A stretch of DNA of 64,000 bases from Dryomyza anilis (GCA_951804985.1 OX638133.1:1446501-1510500), one strand, 5' to 3'. Shown: positions 34,401 to 46,625, counted from the stretch's first letter. The notes: generated by a model from the letters alone, not told the origin. Made by a program: numbers and translations.

Positions 34401-35530
34401 AAAAAAAAATTGTGAACAAAAAATTAAAATAATCTCAAATAAATAATATGTAATGTGCAAAAGAAAATATTTGAAAACTACATAACAAATGTTGGGCTTT
34501 TGTTTTAGCCCACATCATTCATTGTTTGATATTCCGATGGACAGCATAATTCGCAAATCGAGAATTGCCCTTTATTTGTTTTACGTAATAACTCAAAAAT
34601 AATTTTGTATATATGACAAAAAAAGGATAATATTTTAATACTCGTGACAGATTTAACAAAAAAGTAGTAGTGCTTTTGGTGCTTTAAAATAACACCCAAA
34701 TTAAATGAAATAAATTTCAAAGTCTGTCATACAATGTTGGGAATATTTCATATTAAATAGCACCAACATTTTTTTTTATTGTGAGTGTTATTTCAGTTTC
34801 ATATCCTTTAACATACAACATTTATGAATTTGTTTGAACAAAATTTGAACAAAATTCACATCATTTTGAAAGTAGGAATGCCCCATACATACAAAAATGA
34901 AAAAACGAGAATTGCAAATTTTTAATAACATTAATTATAACTCAAAAACTATATGAAATATGCAAATACTGAGTATGAGAATCTTGAAGTTCAATATCAT
35001 ACTAAAATAGCTGAAAAAAGTGATAGTTGTGCTGTGTAATCTAAATGAAAGTATCCAAAAATCAATAAGTCCATGGACAAAATTGTCAAAAAATTTTAAA
35101 CAAACATTTTTATTAAGAGCTATCTATTCTCTGCGTGATCTTAAAATATGATTTTTAAATTTCAAAAAATTTGAAACATGATAGATACAAATATTATTGA
35201 AAAATACCTGAAAATTTTGTCTCGGGATTTTTAATTTTTTTTTTCCAAATGTCAAAAATTTAGAGTCTAAAAATCCGTTTAGCGCCATTCATACTATTAA
35301 AGTGGTACAAAAAGTGATATTTATCATGAGATATATATTAGTTATTTTTACAAATATATTTAATGATAGATTAATTTGGTGTAACTTAAGACACACCTAA
35401 ATTTATAATACACATTTCAGAATCATGTCACGAACGCAATTTGCGATCATCACTTAAAAACGTACAGGGAATCTATCACTGTAAATGAAATGGTGTATAA
35501 ATAACATTTTTAAATTTAAAAAAATAAAAT
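34401..35530. other. AT-rich DNA, nothing recognised
   Basis: No open frame or repeat that I can support, apart from scattered homopolymer runs. Confidence 0.5.
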
Positions 35531-36243
35531 AAAACCAGTTGGGAAGGTTAGATCACATGGGAAATTTTAAAGTAGGAACATTATATAGTAGGTGTTATTT
35601 TGATAGTTAGGATTATCAAAATTATAGTCATTAGTCGGTCTAAGCCGACTATAAATACGCTACACATATATATGGTTACCATTCAAAGTGGTATATAGGT
35701 CACCAGGGTATACGAGTCCTGAAAATAACTACAAACTTTCAATCGCTGAAGAATGTCCATTCATTTGATACCCATATTTACAAATTGGTAGGTGTACCGA
35801 ATTTCGATTTTTTTTTTTGGGAACCGCAAGTCGTTTCGCAAGAAAACATTATTTTCATGTATTTGAGCATGATATTTGACCAAAAAAGTTTACCTAGGCA
35901 CGTATACAGTAAAATTGATCTGTAGATGTAAATTTTATATGAGTTATTTGAATATAAATGGTCAGATCACAGGTCCCAATGAACCGATCTCGCCAATCTC
36001 TTCGCACATACAGCGTAGGTATATAAGTAATCTAAATTATTAGTTTTATTTATCTAACTCTTCAATTTTTTAAGTAGTAGGGATTTCAAAAGACAGACAG
36101 ACGGACATCGCTAAATCGACCCAGGAGGTCATGCTGATCAAGAATATATATACTGTTCCATACAGGAGATGCTTCCTTCTGGGTGTTACAAACGGCGTAC
36201 CAAACTGAATATACCCTTTCACTCTTAGTGTAGGGTATAAAAA
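35531..36243 (+). mobile_element. DINE-1/mini-me-like element, copy 3 (full length)
   Basis: It has the same orientation and ends as 22027-22738 (AAAACCAGTTGGGAAGG to GTGTAGGGTATAA). The (GACA)n run is shorter, and an extra ~18 bp lies near the left end (AACATTATATAGTAGGTG). Confidence 0.75.
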
Positions 36244-36300
36244 TATTTCAATACCCGGAATCTGCTTGTTCAGAGAAAATGTAATGTCAACCATAAATTA

Positions 36301-36327
36301 AACAGTCCAACTAGTTGGACCACTGTT
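36301..36327. repeat. Short palindrome
   Basis: GTCCAACTAGTTGGAC (36305-36320) is a perfect 16-bp palindrome, flanked by AACA/TGTT that extend it with one unpaired base. Confidence 0.8.
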
Positions 36328-37610
36328 CAATTAAAAGTGACAACTTTAAAAACGTGTCTATCAGTTTAATTGAAAGTGCCACTATTTAATTAATTGAAAG
36401 CGTGACATTTTTATCCGTGTAATAATTCCATGTAATAATTTGAAGCATTTTGATAAACTTTTAATAAAAATTAGTTTTCCAAAAACGTTATTCTTTTATT
36501 TACAAAGAACATTTTAATAAAAAAGCAATGTTTATATTTTCTTTTTGTTTTCCGAAAATTCATAAATGATTTTAAATTATTATTTCTGTATTCAAGATAT
36601 AAGGTTTTTGTAATACGACTTTTAAAACTTTTTTTTCTTAAAGTTTAAATGTAAAAATTTGATATCGTTGCTTTTTTTAATTTCTCGTACATTCAAATTT
36701 AAGGATAATATACGTTATTTATATATTTATCACATCGATATTGCAATGTTTTTGGATCTTATCTCGATATCTTTGCACTATTCGCTGCTGTATCAATTTA
36801 GAATCGTTTTTATTCTTGTTTTAATCTGTGATTTGTCGTTTCGATCTGTCCTGGGAGTTTAGAACGTTTCGGCATTCGATATTGGTACAAGATCTGATCT
36901 GATTCCATATCGTATCGATCTCGCATTAATTTCGAAACAAATGTCAGACTGGATAGACATATCGTCGGTGATACTGCAAAACGGCATAATTAATTGCATG
37001 TGTTTTTAATGATATGTTGATCGGATAAATGAGATAAATGCCATTATAAGTTATGACATACTTTATATTGTATGAAGTAAGTGCAGAATTAAGACTGAAA
37101 ATAGTTTTGTTTCTTCTGTAAAATTCATTTTGTAATTCGAAAAAGGCGGTTTTGCAGTATCACCGACGATAAGTCGATGCGTTCTGTCGGAGTTTTGAAA
37201 TCGGATATCAAAAAGAAAATAATCAAAGTTCTAAAAATTCGTTTGCCCTCGATTTACATTGGAATAAAAAAAATCGGAATTACTACTGTTTAGTAATGCC
37301 AATATTTAATATTTTTAATAATTTTAAAATAATAATTTAATAATTTTAAAATAATTTTTAAAATATAAATTAAATATATTTAAATACTCTTTTAGTATTA
37401 AATTTGATAATTTGAAGTGCATTATAAGCAATCGGAAATCATACTTGAAAATGTCTCTGTCAATTCATACAAAATGCTTGAAAACCATTTTAATATTTTT
37501 TTTGAAACGCAATTATTACAACGTTTATATAAAATTCCGAAAGTGTAAAAAAAAAATTATTAATAATGCAGATTAATTCTGATTGCCTTATTATCGATAT
37601 TTTTTAATCT

Positions 37611-38715
37611 ATATATGGGCCATTCCACACCAAATCGACCAAAAAAATTAAATTTTGAGATTTCACCTTTTCGGGTTAAATGAAATTTTGACAGTTGATA
37701 AAGCTTATTGAGATATGCATTGACCAATTTTTTTTCGACCACTACTTCCAGAGATACAGTGGCTCAAAGTTACAAAAAATGGGCCAAAAATCACTTTTGT
37801 ACGGTTGTTTATATTTCAATATCTCTTAAAGTAGAAATGATAGAAACTATTGATGGCTCATTTTAAAGCTAATAGAACAGGCTTTTAGACAAATTAAAAA
37901 GTAACTTCTAAACTTTAATATGTGACCCGTCGTCATTATCCTAGCACTTCAAAATTGATGTCTTTAAAAAGGACCCTTTTTAAAATTCTAAAAAAAATCA
38001 TATATTTTGGTTGATTTAATACAAATGTTCATGCCAAATTTCAAGATGGTATTTTGATTGCATCATATTTTAAAAAATAATTTTCTAAATTTTTATTTAT
38101 TTTTTGCATTGAAAAAAAAATTTTTTTTTTCGACAGTTAAAGTTGCAATAATTAATGAATGTATTTCTAACTCTAATTTCTAAAATGGTGCCAGTTTTAT
38201 CATATTGACTATAGTTTTTGAGATATGGATTTTGGTTTTTTTTTTACATTTTCAAAAAATGGTATATATCTCAAAAACTAGGGACAGTTTGAAGAAACTG
38301 ACTCCATTTTCGAAATCAGAGTTACAAATACATTAAAAAATTATTGCAAATTTTAATTTTGAAAAAAAAAATATTTTTCAATACCAAAAATTTTGAAAAT
38401 TAATTTTAAAAATATGATGCTATCAGAATACCATCTTCAATTTTGGCATGAACATTTATATTAAATCAACCAAATTACACGATTTTTTTCAGAATTTTGA
38501 AAACGGTCCTTTTTAAGGTCATCAATTTTTATATGTAAGGATAATGACCACGGGCCACATATTAAAGTTTAGAATTTAAAACTTAAGTTTTCTTAAAGCC
38601 TGTTCTATTGGTCAATGCATATCTCAATAAGCTTTATCAGCTGCCCAAATTTCATTGAAATCGAAGAAGGTGAGTTCCAACCGCTGATCGATTTGGTGTG
38701 GAATGACCCTTATAT
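37611..38715. mobile_element. Foldback element with very long inverted arms (~1.1 kb)
   Basis: The left end GGGCCATTCCACACCAAATCG (37617-37637 region) mirrors the right end CGATTTGGTGTGGAATGACCC (38688-38709). Similarity continues inward for almost the whole element to a centre near 38245, where TATAGTTTTTGAGATATGG faces TATATCTCAAAAACTA. The right arm lacks about 120 bp corresponding to 37744-37865. Flanking ATATAT/ATATAA may be a TA-rich target. There is no transposase. Class unknown. Confidence 0.7.
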
Positions 38716-39628
38716 AAAACTCTTGGTCCGTCTGTCAGTCTGTCGGTCTGTCTGTTTGTTCCAGCATCACGACTAAACCGCTGAACCGATTTAACTGAAA
38801 TTTTGCACCAGGATACTATGGAGTCCGAAGGGTGTCATAGGCTATATATGGGCGGGATTGGACTAAGGGGCGTGACACCTCCCATACAACTTAAACTTTC
38901 AAAACGACATAACTCGGCACATACACAAGCTAAGAAGATGAAACAAAAACACAAATAAAAAAAAAATACAAAAGCAAAAACACAAAAACACAAAAACAAA
39001 AGTAAAAGTAAAAGCACAAAACTTAAGCAATAACTCAAAAACAACAGAAAAATAAAAAAGGATAGAAAACAAAAACAAAATCAACCACACTAAAATTCAC
39101 CACACTAAAACTCATCACACTAAAATTCACCACACTAAAACTCACCATACTAAAATTCACCACACTAAAACTCACTACACTAAAACTCACCACACTAAAA
39201 TTCACCACACTCAAATTCACCACCTTAAACTGACCACACTAAAATTCACCACACTTAAATTTAAGACACTAAAACACACAACAATAAAATTCACTCCACT
39301 TAAACTCACCACACTAAAATTCACTACACTAAAACTCACCACACTAAAACTTCTACTGGGAAAAACTCTACGGGGAAGAATTCTACGGGAAAAAATTCTA
39401 CTGGGAAGAATTCTACGGGGTAGCACAGTCTGAGAAAAAATTGTACATGAGAAAAGTTGTTTTAGCGGAGAATTAGTTTGGTTTTGGTTACTACATTTAT
39501 AAAACCAATAAAAAATACAACCACGGGTGCCTGATATAAATAATAAAAATGTTATTTATATTAATTAAATTGCTCCATAACCTTGCATTCACAAAATCTT
39601 TGGACGAGTCGTGTACGGGTCCAGCTAG
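38716..39628. mobile_element. Possible Helitron-like non-autonomous element carrying minisatellites
   Basis: The left end has TCTTGGTCCGTCTGTCAGTC, then an AACCGCTGAACCGATTTAAC block of a kind widespread in insect repeats. The right end is GTGTACGGGTCCAGCTAGT; a CTAG terminus next to T is Helitron-like. Between lie A/CAAAA-rich DNA and two minisatellites. It abuts the foldback element. Class and ends are tentative. Confidence 0.35.
39084..39350. repeat. Minisatellite, 15-bp unit
   Basis: About 17 imperfect copies of CACACTAAAA(T/C)TCAC with a few interruptions. It is followed directly by a second array (39351-39420) of about 15-bp units based on TTCTACGGGGAAGAA. Confidence 0.9.
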
Positions 39629-40426
39629 TATTGAATAATCTTACTTAGGGTTAAAAAATTCGAAAACACATCAACATGACCTGATCACGTTGTAAATCGT
39701 GGGGTTCAGACAGGGTAAAATATAATGATCAGTTCCCGATCACGACCCTAGTATAATTTATACTGGGGTCAATGATTTATTGTTTTAAGTCGGATAAAAG
39801 TACAACTGAAGAAAATAAATAGAGTGCAAAATACAATAATAAAGATGAGATTAAAAACAATCAAAAACTTTCCAAATTCAATGGAATTATAAAAAATTAT
39901 TCGAATAATTGAGAACATTTTCATTCGGTATCCGCAAGTAAAAAAATAAAATAAAAAAAGGCAACATTTACGATTCTATAGCGTTTCAAATAGCGATATC
40001 ATACTGTCGTAGTAGTTATTATAAATGTTTGAACATAATAATTTGGGCCTTTAAATGATAGTTTCTCGAATCATTAAGACATTGTTTGATTTGCTGGGAA
40101 TTCTTTTTTTTATATGAAATACATATTTTAATTTTATAATAACAGTAAATCTCAAATGCCATTAAAAACGTTTTACATGCTATGATATAATTTTAAGCAA
40201 TGTTAACAAAACGATTTAATGTTCGTCTATTAAATCTCGATTGTTTGTCACGTAGAACTATTACCGTGCATATTTTACTAAACAACTGGGAATTTGGTAT
40301 ATTTAAAATATTTAATGTCTCTTACTGTGCAAAAAAAGTACAAAACCTCGAAAAATTTTGGATTTTAAACTCTTTTCTATAAATAGATCATCTGTCCGAC
40401 TCATAAATTTTGAATATTGCTCAAAT

Positions 40427-42732
40427 ATGAAGAACCACAATGAACTACAAACGCTACAGATTGGCAAATCGCACAAGGCAGTCACCATCACCAAGGACAT
40501 GAATAAACCACGGCGCCGAAAACCGCTGGGCGAAACCAAACGCGCTGTTCTGAGACAGGTTTGTCGAATACCCTTAGTATATCTTTTAACTCTATTCAAA
40601 AACTTGCAGGAATTAATGGTGTTTTTGGGAAATAGCGGCGTTCTTGGGGGTGGCATGGCAATCGCGCTGCCATCTGTAACACTGGGACAACTGACCAATC
40701 CCGACGAACTTTTTTGTCTGTCAAAAGAAGAGGCTTCGTGGTTTTGTAAGTGGTTGCCCATATGAATTATATTGAACTACATTAGAAATACTAATTTTAT
40801 TTTAAAATTTATTTAGCTTCGATCAACACTATGGCATGTCCTTTGGGCGGACTCCTGATTAGTTACATCATGGATCGCATTGGACGCAAAAACACCATTA
40901 TGGTCACAAATATAACCGGAATTGTAGGCTGGGCGCTTTTGGCAGCGGCACCACTACATGGCGGCAAGGATGCCATCTTTACACAAATTTTAATTGCGCG
41001 CTTTTTGTCAGGTATTTGTCCAGAGTTTCTCATATTTCCCAAAATAATAAATAATACAATTTGTTAGGCATTATGATCGGAATGTGCGTGTCGCCAGTTA
41101 GCGTGTATTCAGCTGAAATAAGTTTACCCAGGATACGCGGCAGACTAATACTGGGCACTTCCATGGGCATAGCAGCTGGAATTCTGCTTATGTATGTCCT
41201 GGGCTACTTTATTAGGGTAAAGAATTTTTAAAAATATTTTAATTTGACTAACAATTTTCAAATTCACAGAATGATTGGCAGCTGATTGCAATAATTTCCT
41301 GCGTCTATCAAGTATTATCCGCCGTATGCGTGTTGCCCATGCCGGAAACTCCCAGTTGGTTGATGCAAAAAGGACGCATAGAGCTGGCACGAAAGTCGTT
41401 GAAGTATTTTCGCGGTTTAAATCAGAATGGTAAATGGATGATTTATGATTTTTAAACCGTACACTAAAAGTGAAATGGTTTTTCAATGTGGTGATCTGTT
41501 TGTAACACCCAGAATTAAGCATATCCGGTTTGAAAAAATATGTATATTCTTGATAAGCGTGATTCCTGAGTCAATTTAGTGATGTCCGGCTGTCTGTATC
41601 GCAGTCTGTTGAAATCACGATGTCAGACAAACTAGAGAAGATACTTCAATAAAACTCCAAAATTAGATTACTTATGTACCTATGCTATGTGGTATTGAAA
41701 ATGGGCATGATCTGTCTATTGCGACCTATGATTCGATCACTTTTGTTTAATACCTCCTGTAGTACAAACTGCTACGATTAAAATTTACTTTATACCGGCC
41801 GTAGTGAACTTTTTATTTAGGGTATAATTCTTACTAACTTCATTACTCCAACTATCAAAATTTTCCTATTTCAAAATATCCCATTTGACCAAACCTTCTT
41901 TACTGCTTATATTTCAGATGTCACTATTAACGAGGAGTTCGAGTCCGAGTTGGCACAAATCAAAAAGACCGCCGACCTGAGTCGAAGCAGCGCTGAAAAC
42001 GAATCTTTGCTGCAGGCTATTCGTGCACCCGAGGTTTACAAACCACTGCTGCTCATGATCGGCTTCTTTGCGTTCCAGCAATTTTCGGGCATTGTAGCCG
42101 TTGTCGTATTTGCGGTACAAATCGCCACCACCGCAGGAGTAACCATTGATCCGGTGTTGTGTGCGGTGCTAGTGGGCGTGGCTAGACTCGTGACCACTTT
42201 ATTCATGAGCAGCCTCTTCGAGCGTTGGGGTCGTCGTCGGGCCGGCATAGTTTCGGCTTCCGGCATGACTGTGTGCATGTTGTTGTTGGCAGCCGACGGT
42301 TGGTTTCCCGCACTCGGAGAGCACGTGCCGATGCTGCCGGCCATTTGCATTGTGCTGCACATCGTCTTCTCGACCATGGGCATGCTCACGTTGCCCTTCT
42401 TCATGATCTCAGAGGTCTTTCCGCAGCGTGTGCGTGGCAGTGCCTCCGGTATGACGATTTGCATGGGACTCGTCGTCTCGTTCGTTGTCATCAAGTTATA
42501 TCCGACGATGACGGATGCGATGGGTGCAGAAAATGTGTTCGCCTTCTATGGCTGCGTATCGCTGGTGGGCGCGGCCTATATATATTGCTTAATACCGGAG
42601 ACGCGTGGGCGCACCTTGTTGCAGATCGAGGAGTACTTTCGCACAGGACGCATGATCACGCGCGCGGAGTTGACAGCGAAAACGGATGTGGAGATGACAG
42701 AGATTTTCATCAAAACTAATGGAACCAAGTGA
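40427..42732 (+). CDS. T2: Tret1-like facilitated sugar transporter
   Basis: An SLC2/MFS sugar transporter of 528 residues. Exons 40427-40558, 40610-40745, 40817-41011, 41068-41216, 41270-41429 and 41918-42732 join in frame. Landmarks: DRIGRK 109-114; YSAEISLPRIRGRL; PETPSWL after helix 6; QQFSG 311-315; ERWGRRR 359-365; PETRGRTLLQIEEYF near 484; tail EMTEIFIK. The first ATG in frame with homology is used. The long open frame from 40358 lacks an ATG upstream. Intron 1 (51 bp, placed after RQ) keeps the frame open, so it was set by the GT-AG borders and the identical position in T3. Intron 5 holds a DINE-like fragment. Exon lengths equal T3 except exon 5 (one codon longer), so T2 and T3 are sister copies. 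The promoter may lie far upstream (33.6 kb). Confidence 0.92.
41455..41905 (-). mobile_element. DINE-1-like fragment inside T2 intron 5
   Basis: AAAAGTGAAATGG, TTTGTAACACCCAGAA, TGTATATTCTTGATAAGCGT, a decayed (GTCY) run, AAAATGGGCATGAT and CTATCAAAATTTTCC follow the order of the full elements. It accounts for most of the 488-bp intron, the largest in T2. Confidence 0.65.
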
Positions 42733-42830
42733 TGAGCTCAGTGATGAGTGCTGTGTCAGAACAAACGAGTTGTACTTAATAAGCAGCAACCGAAGACTGT
42801 GATTTAATGGGTTATGTACTTACTTGAGAT

Positions 42831-42840
42831 AATAAATAAA
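42831..42840 (+). terminator. T2 poly(A) signal
   Basis: AATAAATAAA gives two overlapping hexamers about 100 bp past the T2 stop. Confidence 0.8.
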
Positions 42841-43081
42841 GTCATCAAAATAACGATTTTGTGTTTGGTATGACCAGGCAAAATAATATTAGCGATTATA
42901 GAGTGTTTGTTTTTATTTCGACTTTTAGCATAGTCTTATCGGAGGCGTTATCTCTTTAAATTCAAAATTTGTACTCTTTTTCGGACGCAACAAGCAGTAG
43001 TTTTTGTTAGGAGCCGGTTTAATAATAGCCGTTTTATTATGCGAAGAGAGTGTGGTTCGAGCCATAAATACCTCGGTCCAC

Positions 43082-43399
43082 TCAGTCAGCAGTTGTCTGC
43101 GCTCTGCGATGGTCGAAACGAAATTACGCGGTCCGATAATAAAATATAAAATACACAAAACGATACATATCTCACTTTACAATAAATAAATCAAATTTAA
43201 CTTGGAGTGGTTTCACGAGTCATATATTTTATTTACATAGTTCTCGTACTACCATTCTTATCTAATATAAAAATTAAACGCTATCTAAACAAAATTTGCT
43301 ACTAATGACTTTATTATTCGGACGATTTCTCCAAACGTGCTTCAAAATTTGCACATATAAAACAATTGTTTGAATAATATAAAATTTATAATCGTGATA
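43082..43399 (+). promoter_or_regulatory. T3 core promoter (Inr + DPE) and 5'UTR
   Basis: TCAGTC at 43082-43087 (A+1 43084) is followed by GGTCGA at +28 to +33 (43111-43116), a full DPE core match (RGWYV). It lies between the T2 poly(A) signal and the T3 ATG, giving a 5'UTR of about 316 bp if unspliced. No TATA box is seen. Confidence 0.6.
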
Positions 43400-46300
43400 A
43401 TGGCGGAGTCAAAGGAACTACAACGGCTACAAGATGACAAATCACAGCAAACACCGATCATCTGCAAATCTCTGGATCAGTCAAGAAAATTTAAGCCTCT
43501 AGGCGAAACGAAAAAAGCAGTTTTCAGACAGGTCTGTACAAACTGTAGATTCATCTTTCGATTTGATAATGGTTTTAGGGTATCGCTGATCTCAAATCTG
43601 AAGTCTGTTTTGCTCCACCACAACTGTGTAACTTGTTAAATATGAAAACTTAGTGTGTTTAAAGAAAGTACAAAGAAAATTTTAATTATAAAAGATACTT
43701 ATTTGGTGTCTTCATCATTGCCTGAACGCTTTTCCAATTGCGAATTCTAACCCTACTAATTACAAATTTTGACATACCGTGTGAATGCTTGAGGAACTAT
43801 CATAAAAAAATAAGATGGTGTCCTCAAACAACATATTCTACCCATTAAACAGATTAATAAAAAAAAGCAGTTCGAGATCAGCGACTAAAATCGTTATCAA
43901 AAGATAGGAAAAATACTGCATTATATAATTAATAAAAAAAAAACTCTCAATAACCCTCAGAAATTAATGGTATTACTGGGTAATACGGGTGTGCTGGGTG
44001 GTGGCATGGCTATGGCCTTGCCAACGGTTTCTTTGGATCAACTTACAGACACCAAGCAGCAGTTTTTTCTTTTACCCGAGGAGGCTTCGTGGTTTTGTAA
44101 GTTCTTTGTTTTAGAAAATTCAATAGAAAATATCTTAAATATCAAATATGATTGCAGCTTCTATGAACAATTTCGCCTGTCCTTTGGCTGGTCTAATAAT
44201 TGGCTATCTCATAGATCGCATAGGACGCAAAAACATGATGTTGTGCACTAACGTAGTGGGTATTATGAGCTGGGCTCTATTGGTTACGGCACCTTTCCAG
44301 TCCGACAGAGATACCATCTATGCACAGATGTTGATTGCGCGCTTCTTATCAGGTAATATATCATATGGGCATTTCCTGGGGTTTCGAATTCCATACAGTA
44401 GATCAAAATATATAAATTAAAGAGTTGGCATTCCGGACAGGCCAAAAACGGAAGGACATGTCGAGGTTCAGATGGAAATTCCAAAAAGTCAGCGAATTTT
44501 GCGTAATAATTATTTTTTTGAATTATTTTCGAAATTAGCTGAAATCATGTTCTTTATTTGCATATTTACACATTGTTTCCAAAGTTTATAGTTTTTTCAT
44601 AATAAATCACAGAAAAATTCCGGACGGGAAAAAAGTTCTGTATAGAAATTATCACTACGATTATTTTTCTAAAAATACTTTTGGCGTACAATATATTTTT
44701 TTGAATTATCTCAAAACATAGCTGAGACAATTTGCTTTATTTTTGTTCATATGCACTTTGTTCCTAGAGTTTATAGTTATTTCGTAATAAATCATAGAAT
44801 AGATGAAATTTGCACTACTATATCTGACAATATTAATAATCATTATTACGAAATAAAAAGTGATGTACGATTCGAATTTTCAGATATTTTTAAGGTTTTT
44901 ATTATTTTTCGTTTTTTGTGAAAAACCTAATTTTTTTATTGATATTTTTTACATTTTTTATTCTCAAATTCCCGAACGTGACAGATTTAAATTAGTTGTC
45001 AAAAATGTTTAGACAAACAGGATTCAACTCTTTAAAAAATTTAGTTAGTTTAATATGATAATAAATGTATCTTTTTGGTTACGTACGTGACAATAGGACA
45101 CCCTCATTCATATAATTTATATTCCAAATACACCGTTATTTCAAAGATTTGAGCATTTTGAATTTTTTTGTCATGGTTGACGATTTTCTGGAAATGCCCA
45201 TATAGATACAAATACATTTTAACCATGTATTATCAGGTATTTTAACTGGTTTGAGTTTGTCTCCGATGACCGTCTACTCGGCCGAGATCAGTTTGCCCAA
45301 AATACGCGGACGTCTGATGTTGGGCACCACTCTGGGATTTGCGTGTGGCATTTTGCTAATGTACCTGCTGGGCTACTTTATACGCGTAAGTTGTGCGGCC
45401 AACAGTGTTGCAGTTTTTTCAAGAACCTATGCAAGAACAAGGTCAGGACTACCACCTCTTGTTCTTGCATTTGGTCATCATCCTTCGATCATTTTATGCA
45501 GCTGTGTTTGAAAATAATCATGATTTTTTCGCAGAACGACTGGCAACTTATAGCAGTCATTTCCGGCTGTTACCAGGTATTCTCTGCACTTTGCGTGTTA
45601 CCACTTCCGGAATCGCCCAGCTGGCTTATGCAAAAAGGACGTACAGAGCAGGCGCGTCAGTCTCTGAAGTACTTTCGAGGTTTACATAAAAGTGGGTCCT
45701 TAAAAAGTTAATTACAAAATGATGACTTATATTCGCTTCTTATAGATGCCACGGATAATGCAGAGTTCGAGACCGAGTGGGCGCAAATCAGAAAGACCGC
45801 CGAGGAGAGCCGCTCCAGTGCCGCAAGCGAATCCTTGCTGCAGGCAGTACGCTCACCCGAAGTCTACAAGCCATTGCTGCTGCTGACCGGCTTATTTGTG
45901 TTCCAGCAGTTTTCAGGCGTTATTGTCATCGTGGTGTACGCCGTGCAAATTGCAGCCACGGCTGGAGCCGCCTTTGATCCTTCGCTGTGTGCAGTGCTAG
46001 TAGGAGTTGCACGCATCCTGACCACATGCTGTATGGGTAGCCTTTTTGAGCGCTGGGGACGCCGTCGTTCGGGCATGATTTCAGCCATCGGCATGAGTGT
46101 CTGCATGTTGCTGTTAGCTGCCTGTGGCTGGTTTCCGGCACTTGGGGAGCATTTAGCAATGCTGCCGCCGCTTTGTATTGTGCTGCACATTGTCTTCTCG
46201 ACAATGGGACTGCTTACGTTGCCCTTCTTCATGATGTCTGAGGTATTTCCGCAACGCTCGCGTGGCAGTGCGTCCGGCTTGACACTCTTTCTGGGCTCTT

Positions 46301-46560
46301 CTTTGTCGTTTGTGGTCATCAAATTGTTCCCCAGCATGACGGAGACCATGGGCAGCTATAATGTCTTTGCCTTCTATGGCTGCGTATCGCTGGTGGGTGT
46401 GGCATACATCTATTGCTATCTTCCAGAGACCCGAGGACGTACACTGCTGCAGATCGAGGAATACTTTCGGACGGGGCGTAAAGTGGAGCGTGCGAAGAAG
46501 TTACAGCACGACACGAGTCTGAGGGATGAGGAAACGGGTCAGATTTTAATCCAGCGCTAA
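43400..46560 (+). CDS. T3: Tret1-like facilitated sugar transporter
   Basis: An SLC2/MFS sugar transporter of 527 residues. Exons 43400-43531, 43961-44096, 44158-44352, 45237-45385, 45535-45691 and 45746-46560 join in frame with intron positions identical to T2. The start MAESKELQRL uses the first ATG; exon 1 is 44 codons, as in T2. Landmarks: IDRIGRK (loop 2-3), YSAEISLPKIRGRL, PESPSWL, QQFSG, FERWGRRRSG (loop 8-9), PETRGRTLLQIEEYF. The tail diverges from T1/T2 (no EIFxK). The exon-5 donor GTGGGT at 45692 is unusual but is the one that keeps frame. Introns are enlarged by insertions: an inverted repeat in intron 1, a family C repeat in intron 3, a hairpin in intron 4. Confidence 0.92.
43557..43905. 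repeat. Inverted repeat in T3 intron 1
   Basis: 43557-43600 (GATAATGGTTTTAG, GCTGATCTC) is inverted at 43866-43905 (GAGATCAGCG, CTAAAATCGTTATC). The intron is 429 bp against 51 bp in T2, so this is probably an insertion. Confidence 0.55.
44420..45112 (-). mobile_element. Interspersed repeat family C, copy 1 (in T3 intron 3)
   Basis: It matches 59866-60810 in inverse orientation: the right end GGTTACGTACGTGACAATAG is the complement of 59877-59896. Internally TATAGTT(A/T)TTTCGTAATAAATCA-type blocks occur twice, showing an internal duplication. It is AT-rich with islands of CCGGA/ACGTACG and no protein. Confidence 0.65.
45429..45470. repeat. Perfect 13-bp hairpin in T3 intron 4
   Basis: ATGCAAGAACAAG (45429-45441) pairs fully with CTTGTTCTTGCAT (45458-45470) around a 16-base loop. 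Similar CTTGTTCTTGCA words also occur at 18470-18500. Confidence 0.8.
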
Positions 46561-46619
46561 GTGAATACATATCTCACGGCACGGAATCGAATGTAATTGC
46601 AAAAGAATGCAAGTCAGTA

Positions 46620-46625
46620 AATAAA
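46620..46625 (+). terminator. T3 poly(A) signal
   Basis: AATAAA lies 60 bp after the T3 stop. Confidence 0.75.
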
